A stretch of DNA of 64,000 nucleotides from Ruminococcus sp. AM22-13 (lineage in GTDB: Bacteria; Bacillota; Clostridia; Lachnospirales; Lachnospiraceae): contig NZ_QRIL01000011.1 of the NCBI RefSeq assembly GCF_003471165.1, positions 50,049 through 114,048 on the forward strand, written 5' to 3'. Positions 46,478 to 53,267 of this stretch are shown in pieces. Made by a program: the position numbers and the translations under genes. Below the pieces are notes generated by a model, which saw nothing but the letters and a program-made list of their open reading frames with translations, was not told the DNA's origin and made no database searches. Numbering within the stretch: position 1 is the first letter of the stretch; each line of letters opens with the position of its first letter.

Positions 46478-47284
46478 TCAGATTCCGTCACATTCTGCCT
46501 GTTCATAGTCGATCAGCTCTGTGATTGTCGGATGCTCACCGCATACCGGGCAGTTCTTTACGTGTTTCGGAAGTTTGATCTTACGGAATTCCATTGTAAG
46601 TGCATCATATGTAAGAAGATATCCTGTAAGAAGATCGCCAACTCCCAGAAGATATTTGATTGCTTCCATCGCCTGAAGGCTTCCGATAACGCCTCCCATC
46701 GCTCCGATAACGCCGGCCTGTTTACAGGTAGGTACGGCATCCTTTGGCGGCGGATCTTTGAATATACATCTGTAACATGGCCCTTCTCCCGGAACATATG
46801 TCATCAGCTGTCCCTGGAAACGAAGGATTCCTGCGTGAGAAAATGGTTTCTTTGCCATAACGCAGGCATCATTGATCAGGAATTTTGCCGGAAAATTGTC
46901 GGTTCCATCAATGATAAAGTCATAATCTTTGATCAGATCCATGATTGTCTCGGAATCTACGAAAGTCTGGTAAGTTTTAACTGTCACATCCGGGTTGATG
47001 GCTTCCATGGATTCTTTTGCGGAAAGTACCTTTGGTTTGCCGATGTCTTTTGTTGCGTGGATGACCTGACGCTGAAGATTGGAAAGGTCTACCTCATCTG
47101 CATCTGCAATTCCAATCGTTCCCACACCTGCTGCCGCAAGGTAAAGAGCTGCCGGTGCTCCAAGTCCGCCTGCTCCGATGATCAGAACACTGGAATTGAG
47201 CAGTTTTTTCTGTCCTTTTGCTCCAACCTCTTTCAGAATGATATGTCTGGAATATCGTTCGAGCTGATCATTTGTAAATGCCAC
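46478..47284 (-). CDS. ThiF/MoeB-family E1-like adenylyltransferase
   Basis: 268 residues. ATP-binding GAGGLGAPAA (37-46), DADEVDLSNLQRQ, DGTDNFPAKF, a zinc site made of CYRC and C-terminal CPVC, and a conserved PTCKQAGVIGA segment. It activates the C-terminal Gly of a ubiquitin-like sulfur carrier as acyl-adenylate. The start is GTG, overlapping the carrier gene's TAG stop by one base; its Shine-Dalgarno GGGAGGTGG is also the codons for the carrier's Gly-Gly-Gly tail. Assigned to the carrier next door rather than to thiamine or molybdopterin synthesis because of the sulfur operon. Confidence 0.93.
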   Translation of the reverse strand: MAFTNDQLERYSRHIILKEVGAKGQKKLLNSSVLIIGAGGLGAPAALYLAAAGVGTIGIADADEVDLSNLQRQVIHATKDIGKPKVLSAKESMEAINPDVTVKTYQTFVDSETIMDLIKDYDFIIDGTDNFPAKFLINDACVMAKKPFSHAGILRFQGQLMTYVPGEGPCYRCIFKDPPPKDAVPTCKQAGVIGAMGGVIGSLQAMEAIKYLLGVGDLLTGYLLTYDALTMEFRKIKLPKHVKNCPVCGEHPTITELIDYEQAECDGI

Positions 47285-47490
47285 TATCTTCCACCTCCCA
47301 TGAAGTACAGGAATTCAACGCTGTCGCCTTCTTTTAATGCGTAAGTTTCAAATTCTGCCTTGTCGATAAAGTCATCGTTTACAGATACTGTTACATACTG
47401 AGGAGTCTCTACATCTTCCTGTACGATCAGTTCTGCCACTGTGATTGCGTCTTTTACTTCTTTTTTATCTCCTGCTACTGTGATAACCAT
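47284..47490 (-). CDS. ThiS-like sulfur carrier protein ending GGGR
   Basis: 68 residues, beta-grasp fold by family: MVITVAGDKKEV ... TVSVNDDFIDKAEF ... LKEGDSVEFLYFMGGGR. Classical ThiS/MoaD end exactly at Gly-Gly; here Arg68 follows Gly67, so the tail must be trimmed before adenylation. With the E1-like and JAMM genes downstream it forms a sulfide-carrier module. Placement between sulfite reductase and sulfate uptake points to capture of newly reduced sulfide for cysteine, homocysteine or cofactor synthesis. Confidence 0.88.
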   Translation of the reverse strand: MVITVAGDKKEVKDAITVAELIVQEDVETPQYVTVSVNDDFIDKAEFETYALKEGDSVEFLYFMGGGR

Positions 47491-47534
47491 AATCTCTGTT
47501 CTCCATTTCTGTATGTTTTTATATGTGTAATTTT

Positions 47535-47852
47535 TTAAAGATTTTTATCAATGATTTCTTCCAGATCTGCCGCTTTCTTTGCTCCGGTCAGCTTCTCGAT
47601 CTGTTCTCCGTCTTTCAGGAAAATCAGTGTCGGCGCCGACATAACTTTGTATTCTTCTACAAGTTCCTGCTCGTAAGCTACATTTACTTTTCCTATATAA
47701 ATCTGATCACCGTATTTCTCTTCCAGCTTTGCAAATACCGGAACCATTCTCTTACATGGTACGCAGCTATCGGAATAGAAATCAATCAGTGTAAGTTTTC
47801 CTGGCTGGAAAGCTTTCTCTTTAAAAGTCTCTCCGTTTAATCTCTCTGCCAT
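47535..47852 (-). CDS. Thioredoxin-family protein with CVPC active site
   Basis: 105 residues, single thioredoxin domain. The active site is C30-V-P-C33 (context FYSDSCVPCKRM) rather than the usual CGPC, which shifts redox potential in related proteins; cis-Pro is in MSAPTLIFL. No signal peptide. In this operon it may supply electrons to APS or sulfite reduction, or reduce persulfide on the TusA-like protein. AGGAG lies 9 bases upstream. Confidence 0.92.
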   Translation of the reverse strand: MAERLNGETFKEKAFQPGKLTLIDFYSDSCVPCKRMVPVFAKLEEKYGDQIYIGKVNVAYEQELVEEYKVMSAPTLIFLKDGEQIEKLTGAKKAADLEEIIDKNL

Positions 47853-47943
47853 GATAGTTCACTCCTGTCAGTTCCTGTCTTTTTTATTCAGCCTCTTATT
47901 CTCAGTCTCTTGTCTTTTTTATCCGGCTTCCCGCTTTCACGGA

Positions 47944-48189
47944 TCAGTCTCCTGCTTTCTTCACATAAAGTGTGTAGGTTCCATCTTCATTATCATCAAG
48001 TTTCAGGATCTGATGTCCTTCCTCTTTGATACTTCGTGGTACATTCTGTACCGGCTCTCCGTCATTCATGCGGATGGATAAGATCTGGCCTTCATCCAGT
48101 TCCTCCAGTGCTACCTTTGCTTTTACAAAAGTTACCGGGCAGACAACATCGGTAATATCTACAGTATCATCAAATTTAATCTCACTCAT
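47944..48189 (-). CDS. TusA/SirA-family sulfurtransferase-like protein
   Basis: 81 residues from ATG 48189 (MSEIKFDD), 9 bases after GGAGG; ATG 48195 is too close. The start overlaps the sulfite reductase gene by eight bases. The TusA signature is present as VDITDVVCPVTFVKAK, with C17 as the likely persulfide carrier; the second Pro of CPxP is replaced by Thr. Such proteins hand sulfane sulfur between enzymes. A role downstream of the sulfite reductase is inferred from coupling. Confidence 0.88.
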   Translation of the reverse strand: MSEIKFDDTVDITDVVCPVTFVKAKVALEELDEGQILSIRMNDGEPVQNVPRSIKEEGHQILKLDDNEDGTYTLYVKKAGD

Positions 48190-49042
48190 TTTCATATGCC
48201 TCCAGGATTTCTTTATTGAATTCGTCCTCGCCTACGCGGTCAATCGTAAATTTCAGTCTCTCACCGGCTTTCGCATTCTTCTCGAAGAATCTGATTGCTG
48301 CATCACACACCTTGAGAAGTTTTTCGTGATCTTCGATAAATGGAATCACTGTTTTTCCTTTATTAATGTGATTTCCGAAGATTCCTCCGAAAGAAACGAT
48401 ATATCCGTGAGTGTTGTCATAAGCGTCTGTCGGACAGGCTTTTGTACATCTTCCACAGAAGTTACATTTGGAAGAATCTACTGTGATCTTTCCATCTTCT
48501 AATGTGATGGCACTTTCACGACAAGCTTTCACGCAGACACCACACTGGATACATTTATCTTCCTGCCATGCTACTTTGATACCACCTTTGATTCCTACAT
48601 CGTTCTCCTCTGCTTTTAAGCAGTTGTTCTGGCATCCGGTAACACCAAATTTAAATTTGTGAGGAAGCTCACGTCCGAAGTATCTCTCATCCAGTTCCTG
48701 TGCCAATGCGTAAGTATCGATACATCCGCTTGGACAGATGGCTACACCCTGACAGGCTGTGATGGTACGAACTCTCGGTCCGCACACACCCGGAACTACA
48801 TCTCCCTCTTCCAGTGCCGCCTTCACTTCATCAATCTGGCTTAATTTGATGAATGGGATCTCCACACCCTGGCGGGAAGTAAGATGTACGTAGCCCTCAC
48901 CATATTTCTCTGAAACCTCAGCTACTTTCGCAAGCTGTTTCGCATCCAGATGTCCGCCAACTACACGGATTCTTAATGAAAAATTATCTTTCTGTTTCTG
49001 GCGCATGAATCCGCCTTTTTTTAATGTTGCATAATCTGCCAT
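48182..49042 (-). CDS. Small siroheme sulfite reductase with ferredoxin domain
   Basis: 286 residues. Siroheme/[4Fe-4S] cysteines C97, C103, C137 and C141 fit C-x5-C / C-x3-C (ACQGVAICPSGC, TGCQNNC). Two further [4Fe-4S] motifs lie at C164-C174 and C193-C203. The HLTSRQGVEIPF segment is typical of the sulfite/nitrite reductase fold. About half the size of CysI and without a flavoprotein partner, it resembles single-fold small (assimilatory type, AsrC/Fsr-like) enzymes and is probably ferredoxin dependent. First gene of the sulfate operon; CAGGAGGG precedes the ATG. Confidence 0.9.
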   Translation of the reverse strand: MADYATLKKGGFMRQKQKDNFSLRIRVVGGHLDAKQLAKVAEVSEKYGEGYVHLTSRQGVEIPFIKLSQIDEVKAALEEGDVVPGVCGPRVRTITACQGVAICPSGCIDTYALAQELDERYFGRELPHKFKFGVTGCQNNCLKAEENDVGIKGGIKVAWQEDKCIQCGVCVKACRESAITLEDGKITVDSSKCNFCGRCTKACPTDAYDNTHGYIVSFGGIFGNHINKGKTVIPFIEDHEKLLKVCDAAIRFFEKNAKAGERLKFTIDRVGEDEFNKEILEAYENE

Positions 49043-49112
49043 TTCTCTTTCCCTCCTGTCAGAGTTTCCCTTGATTTTTGTTTACTTTTCTTTCTCTCGT
49101 TCACTTTACTGC

Positions 49113-49278
49113 AGTCAATCGGATATTCGCAATCCGCTTTCGCTACGTGGCTCTACACCGAATAACTGCTCCGCAGTTTATCAGGAGGGGCTTGTACCCT
49201 TCCTGATACAAGCAAGTCCCACCCACTGCTTATTGCTCCTCGCAATTGAAGCAGGGAACTTACTTGATTTGGTTAACT
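49113..49278. repeat. Repeat family 2, full copy 1 (in the sulfate operon leader)
   Basis: 166 bases starting AGTCAATCGGATATTCGCAA and ending TTGATTTGGTTAACT. Ends are imperfect inverted repeats (AGTCAATCGGAT versus AGTTAACCGAAT). Inside lies a 12-bp stem TATCAGGAGGGG / CCCTTCCTGATA with one wobble. It is over 90% alike to copy 2 by eye. Confidence 0.85.
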
Positions 49279-49325
49279 TGATGGCTATTTTCTACTTTTC
49301 ATAGTTATTCGGTAGGTTTTCTATG

Positions 49326-49354
49326 ATATTACACGAAATGACATTATTTGTCAA
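49326..49354 (-). promoter_or_regulatory. Sigma-A promoter of the sulfate assimilation operon
   Basis: Minus strand: TTGACA, 17-base spacer, TAATAT. Just downstream is CATAG..CTATG (49299-49325), an interrupted inverted repeat around the expected start point that could bind a repressor (for example an Rrf2-type sulfur regulator); this is inference. Confidence 0.8.
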
Positions 49355-49381
49355 TAGTGTATTAAAATAAATACAATGCTT

Positions 49382-49548
49382 AGTCAATCGGATATTCTCA
49401 ATCCGCTTTCGCTACGTGGCTCTACACCGAATAACTGCTCCGCAGTTTATCAGGAGGGGCTTGTACCCCTCCTGATACAAGCAAGTCCCCACCCACTGCT
49501 TATTGCTCTTCGCAACCCCCGTAGGGGACTTACTTGATTCGGTTAACT
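49382..49548. repeat. Repeat family 2, full copy 2
   Basis: 167 bases in direct orientation to copy 1, separated from it by about 100 bases that carry the operon promoter. The internal stem TATCAGGAGGGG / CCCCTCCTGATA is perfect here. A variable part near the right end (AACCCCCGTAGGGGACT) differs from copy 1. Confidence 0.85.
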
Positions 49549-49575
49549 GCCAGGGTTACTGCTTACTACTAACGG

Positions 49576-49617
49576 TAAAAAGGCTATTGTTTCACATTTT
49601 TTAATAAAACAATAGCC
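49576..49617 (-). terminator. Terminator of the toxin-antitoxin operon
   Basis: Minus strand: GGCTATTGTTT, 14-base loop, AAACAATAGCC, then TTTTTACC. It lies about 40 bases after the toxin stop codon and shields the sulfate operon promoter from read-through. Confidence 0.85.
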
Positions 49618-49658
49618 TCTTCCCATATCGAATGTTTTTATAGAAACACCAGGAAATA

Positions 49659-49973
49659 CTACCCCAGTTTATTCCCATAATCCTCTAACTGGTGAAATAT
49701 CCCCAATATATTCACAATATTTTCTTCTATACCAAAGATTATCACATAATCCATTTGAGGAATTAATGCCTCTCTATAGTTCTTACTTGCCAGATAACTG
49801 TCCCTGCTGATTGCAAATTGCTGTGGATTTGTTTCCATCCGTTCATATACATTCTCAACTCCATTCAGCAAATGTTTCGCGGCCTGCTCATTTTTTAGTT
49901 TATAAAGCAGATAATAAATCAGGTTATCCAACAATTCCTCTGCATGTTCAGTAATTACAAGCCTATATTCCAT
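49659..49973 (-). CDS. RelE/ParE-family toxin
   Basis: 104 residues: YRLVITEHAEELLDNLIYYL, an alpha-helical hairpin, then NYREALIPQMDYVIIFGIEE and a C-terminal ILGIFHQLEDY. Family members cleave mRNA on the ribosome (RelE) or poison gyrase (ParE). Its start overlaps the antitoxin gene by 11 bases, the usual toxin-antitoxin layout. The helical N-terminal part favours the ParE-like branch but the target cannot be decided by eye. Confidence 0.88.
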   Translation of the reverse strand: MEYRLVITEHAEELLDNLIYYLLYKLKNEQAAKHLLNGVENVYERMETNPQQFAISRDSYLASKNYREALIPQMDYVIIFGIEENIVNILGIFHQLEDYGNKLG

Positions 49974-50223
49974 ACTTTGCCCTCATCCCCTGTAATGCAG
50001 ATTTCGCTTCCTTTACTTTTCCTTCTTCAATCTCTTTTTCTGAGACTTCAATATCCTTATATTTTAGATATTTGCGCATATTTTTCTCATAAGTTTCCAT
50101 ACTCATAATAACCATATCACCGTATCCATTCTTTGTAATATAGATAGGTTCTTCAGAATTATGACACATATCTGAAATCTCTGCTGTCTTTTTTAAATCT
50201 CTGATAGGTATGATCTGCGGCAT
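49963..50223 (-). CDS. Phd/YefM-family antitoxin
   Basis: 86 residues. Phd-like fold: IPIRDLKKTAEISDMCHNSE, EPIYITKNGYGDMVIMSMETY, then a charged C-terminal helix that would wrap the toxin. AAGGAGG precedes the ATG. Such proteins bind their own promoter; no clear operator palindrome was seen in the short upstream region. Confidence 0.88.
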   Translation of the reverse strand: MPQIIPIRDLKKTAEISDMCHNSEEPIYITKNGYGDMVIMSMETYEKNMRKYLKYKDIEVSEKEIEEGKVKEAKSALQGMRAKYGI

Positions 50224-50394
50224 AGCTTTTCCTCCTTTCTCCTTTTATTTTTTATTTTATACCATAATAATATCATAATTAAGTCACAATTTCAATGTGT
50301 ACTTCTATTTATTACATGATTTTCCTCTGCCACAATGTATTCCACCCTGAGGACTTTTGCTATCACGAAAATATTTATAAAGTTTTCTGGTATG

Positions 50395-50427
50395 AAAAAG
50401 CAGCATCCTGCGAATACAGAATGCTGC
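50395..50427 (-). terminator. Terminator of the DUF2798 gene
   Basis: Minus strand: GCAGCATTCTG ... CAGGATGCTGC then TTTTTC, about 20 bases after the stop codon. Confidence 0.82.
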
Positions 50428-50444
50428 GGTCAAATCTCAATATT

Positions 50445-50933
50445 TTATTCAGCAGAAGCTGCTGCTTTTTCTTTTTCCGGGAAAAGTTTTCCGAATACGA
50501 ATCTTACGAACGGACCTGCATAAAAGATCTGCCAGAAGAATGCCATCGGGAAGTTCATTGCTGTTGTCTGAAGCCATGTCGGGATGATCTGGCTTACCGG
50601 TGCATGTTTGATCAGTACAGTTGCCGCAAAGCTCATGCACGGGCACATAAATGCAACTGACACTGCTGAAATTGCAAGTACAAGGTGGAACGGATTATCT
50701 CTTCTCATATCCACAATACCAAATGCAACCTTCTTTGCAAGAGCACCGATGATAAAGAAATCAAGGATAAACGCGATCGGTCCCATAAATACTAATTCAT
50801 GAAACGCTAAGAGAAATGTCTCATTCGTCATTGTTCCTGTATTTAATACAATATTGTAGCAGATCATTGCATAAACCATCACAAATACCATGATGATCGT
50901 AAAAATTACTTCCTGAAACTTGTTTTTTGGCAT
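50445..50933 (-). CDS. DUF2798 family membrane protein
   Basis: 162 residues with four likely membrane helices, arranged as two similar halves (IFTIIMVFVMVYAMICYN and later LAISAVSVAFMCPCMSFAAT). The FHELVFMGPIAFILDFFI and WQIFYAGPFVRFVF segments are typical of DUF2798. Function unknown; perhaps a small transporter or sensor. TTAAGGAGG lies 9 bases upstream. It is transcribed alone. Confidence 0.85.
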   Translation of the reverse strand: MPKNKFQEVIFTIIMVFVMVYAMICYNIVLNTGTMTNETFLLAFHELVFMGPIAFILDFFIIGALAKKVAFGIVDMRRDNPFHLVLAISAVSVAFMCPCMSFAATVLIKHAPVSQIIPTWLQTTAMNFPMAFFWQIFYAGPFVRFVFGKLFPEKEKAAASAE

Positions 50934-50944
50934 AAAAAATCCTC

Positions 50945-51040
50945 CTTAAATAGTACATGAATAACATAAACAGAAATTTGTGTTGTTCATAACCATCCAG
51001 GGAGGATGTACCGTTTCCAATAAAACCAAATATCTTTCTC
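50945..51040 (-). promoter_or_regulatory. Structured leader of the DUF2798 gene
   Basis: The roughly 120-base untranslated leader contains two possible hairpins: CATCC TCCCT GGATG and GAACAACA ... TGTTATTC (one mismatch). The second ends close to the Shine-Dalgarno. No known riboswitch class was recognised; regulation by this leader is only a possibility. Confidence 0.35.
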
Positions 51041-51058
51041 TTAAATTTACCGTTGGTT

Positions 51059-51087
51059 ATTATACGGATTCCGGATGGAAAAGTCAA
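51059..51087 (-). promoter_or_regulatory. Sigma-A promoter of the DUF2798 gene
   Basis: Minus strand: TTGACT, 17-base spacer, TATAAT. Confidence 0.82.
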
Positions 51088-51175
51088 GAATTTTTTTCAA
51101 TATCCATTTTTTTGTTTCTTATATCACTTTTGTAACTTATATACAAAGAATATGGAGAGATATTGTTTAAATATA

Positions 51176-51892
51176 CTATAAATATGGTACTCCAGGGATT
51201 TCCGGGTAGCTGCCCATTCCGATCAGCAGTTCCAGTCCTATCTGTCTGGCATTCAGTACCGCTGTTTTTGCCGCACTGGCATCACCGGAAACCGCCAGGA
51301 TCACCTCATTAGAATGGCTGGTGCCTTTATCAGGAGTCATATATTTTGCAATGGAAAGAGAAGCCGACTTCATCGCCGTATCTGCCATCACCAGCCCGAT
51401 TGCAGCCGGAGAACCTGCCATGAATCCAAATGCCTCTCCGATTGGCGCTCCGAACGCTTTATTCAGTGCCTGTCCTGCACTGGCTGAGTAAGCAAATTCT
51501 AAATGGCCACTCTCACTGATATACAGTTCTCCTGCATATTTATTGGTCAGCTCCAGAGCCATAGACACCGCATGTCGTACATCAGAGACATCCGTTCCAC
51601 CAAGAACAATATAATTTCCATGTCCACCCCAGCCCTTAGTATCTCTCGGTAATTCTATAGAAAGGACCTCTGTGTTGGTCGCTTTTACCGCATCGTCAAT
51701 GGCAGTGATCTGTCCTGCTGCTCCGGTACGGGAACTAAATAGTCCCAGACAGTGGTATTTCGTTCCTATATTCATTTCATTAAGCAACGTGTCATCGATT
51801 CCGGAAATTACCAGCCCGATCGTATCCAGAACTGCAGTCCCCACAAATTCACTACGTGTACAGTGTGTACTGATATTGTGTACGTCTATCAT
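51176..51892 (-). CDS. PduB-like bacterial microcompartment shell protein
   Basis: 238 residues, two fused BMC domains (BMC-T trimer). PduB/EtuB-like signatures: FVGTAVLDTIGLVISG, TEVLSIELPRDTKGWGGHG, SGHLEFAYSASAGQALNKAF, GAPIGEAFGF and MADTAMKSASLSIAKY. Such trimers form shell facets with a gated pore. No other microcompartment gene (PduA/EutM-like hexamer, pentamer, signature enzyme) lies within the window. The N-terminus is short, without the usual PduB extension. AGGGGG lies 6 bases before the ATG. Confidence 0.88.
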   Translation of the reverse strand: MIDVHNISTHCTRSEFVGTAVLDTIGLVISGIDDTLLNEMNIGTKYHCLGLFSSRTGAAGQITAIDDAVKATNTEVLSIELPRDTKGWGGHGNYIVLGGTDVSDVRHAVSMALELTNKYAGELYISESGHLEFAYSASAGQALNKAFGAPIGEAFGFMAGSPAAIGLVMADTAMKSASLSIAKYMTPDKGTSHSNEVILAVSGDASAAKTAVLNARQIGLELLIGMGSYPEIPGVPYL

Positions 51893-52295
51893 TTTGTACC
51901 CCCTCCATGTTTACCCCATAGCATTTTATATATATGATTTTATCCAAAGTAGATTTTTATATTTTTAGCTTATCATGCTCCGAGATGATAAGCAATAAAA
52001 TTATAAAATATGTGATGTCAAACCTCTGCTTCATCTGGAATACTATCCCTGTCCTTTCCGAAACAGAAGAACTCTATGGGCTCATTATAACGCAAACACT
52101 CAAATTCAACAAGAAAAAGTTTTCGACAAAAAACCCGCCTCCCGCAGATTTTCTCTGCAGAAGCCGGGATTTTTATGTAAGTATAGTAATGAGAATATGT
52201 CAGATACATGGCTGAGGTTCATAGGGCCATATACATCTGTAACAATTGAATATCGTAAATATCCATCTGCCATAGCCTGAGCCATGAAAAAAACT
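51893..52295. other. Gap between BMC gene and sugar ABC operon
   Basis: Holds the sugar operon terminator (52134-52168) and an A+T-rich upstream region of the microcompartment gene without a convincing consensus promoter. No ORF is supported. Confidence 0.5.
52129..52168 (-). terminator. Terminator of the sugar ABC transporter operon
   Basis: Minus strand: CCCGGCTTCTGCAGA, short loop, TCTGCGGGAGGCGGG (one mismatch, two wobbles), then GTTTTTTG. On the plus strand it is followed by ATTTTTA and could act both ways. Confidence 0.85.
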
Positions 52296-53255
52296 TTATT
52301 TAACAATCATACCAGTCTTTCTGTCACTGAAGATTGCTACCTCAATCAGGAAGATGATACCAAGGATGAGCTGCTGTAACTGTGTCGGCATCATCAGCAT
52401 TACCAGACCACTGGAAAGTACTTTGTATGTCATAACACCAAGGATGATGTTATAGAATCTTACTTTAGCACCACCGTTTACAGGCATTCCGCCAAGTACC
52501 AGAGCGATCATGATCTGTGTTTCCAGCTGGTTACCTGCTGTAGATGTAACGGAACCTACTTTGATGGCATTTACGAATGCTGCAAGTCCTGTGATACATC
52601 CTGCTGCCACAAATACGAGGATCTTTGTAGTCTCTACACGGATACCTGCGAATCTTGCTGCTGTTTCACCAGCACCGATTGCTTTCAGTCTGGAGCCCAG
52701 ACCTGTGTAAGTAAATACAAGATATGCCACTACGAAGATGATCACTGTAAAAGTAAGCATGAATGGCAGTGTGTTGTATTTGGAAATATCACTTACTGCA
52801 TAAACAGGTGAGTTAGTTGTTGCATAAGCACAAACTCCACGGAACAGATACATGGTACAGATTGTAACAATGAAGCTTGTGATTTTTCTCTTAACATTGA
52901 AGTAACCATTGATCAGTCCGATCAGTCCGCCTGTTACCACACCACCCAGAGCTGCCAGAACCATGTTGTAATGGGAAAGGTAGCAGACTACGATGGAAGC
53001 AACACCAAGCATGGAACCCTGGGAGAAATCCAGGCCACCCATTGTCATGACCATGAACACGCCGATAGATGAGATCAGCAGCATGTATGACTGGCTCAGA
53101 AGCAATGATATATTTTTCGGCTGAAACAGTCTGCCGTCTGTGAGGAATGCAAATAATACACAGATGATCACGAATCCTGCAATAGGAAGAATCGTACGCA
53201 CAATGGGACGTTCCAGAAATGGTACTTGCTCAGTTGATTTTTTTGTTGTACTCAT
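52296..53255 (-). CDS. Sugar ABC transporter permease (RbsC/XylH type), second
   Basis: 319 residues, about eight to ten membrane segments; MTMGGLDFSQGSMLGVASIV and ALVLGGMPVNGGAKVRFYNI are typical of the CUT2 permease family. Works with the other permease and the double ATPase of this operon. It follows the ATPase gene by 12 bases. Confidence 0.92.
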   Translation of the reverse strand: MSTTKKSTEQVPFLERPIVRTILPIAGFVIICVLFAFLTDGRLFQPKNISLLLSQSYMLLISSIGVFMVMTMGGLDFSQGSMLGVASIVVCYLSHYNMVLAALGGVVTGGLIGLINGYFNVKRKITSFIVTICTMYLFRGVCAYATTNSPVYAVSDISKYNTLPFMLTFTVIIFVVAYLVFTYTGLGSRLKAIGAGETAARFAGIRVETTKILVFVAAGCITGLAAFVNAIKVGSVTSTAGNQLETQIMIALVLGGMPVNGGAKVRFYNIILGVMTYKVLSSGLVMLMMPTQLQQLILGIIFLIEVAIFSDRKTGMIVK

Positions 53256-53267
53256 TTTTTTACCCCC

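Larger units (their letters stand above)
49043..49658. other. Upstream region of the sulfate operon with two repeat copies
   Basis: This 616-base gap contains two directly repeated copies of repeat family 2, the operon promoter between them, and the terminator of the toxin-antitoxin genes. The mRNA leader of the sulfur operon is about 275 bases and includes the first copy. No recognised sulfur riboswitch (SAM or T-box) was seen. Confidence 0.7.

Noticed and set aside
49071..49304. 77-codon ORF in the upstream region of the sulfate operon
   Set aside because: Made mostly of repeat family 2 sequence, no start signal, interrupted in the second copy.
49043..49325. A SAM or T-box riboswitch in the sulfate operon leader
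   Set aside because: No conserved core of either class was found; the leader is largely repeat sequence.
49113..49548. Insertion sequence
   Set aside because: The units are about 166 bases with no coding capacity, so a MITE-like element is the most that can be claimed.
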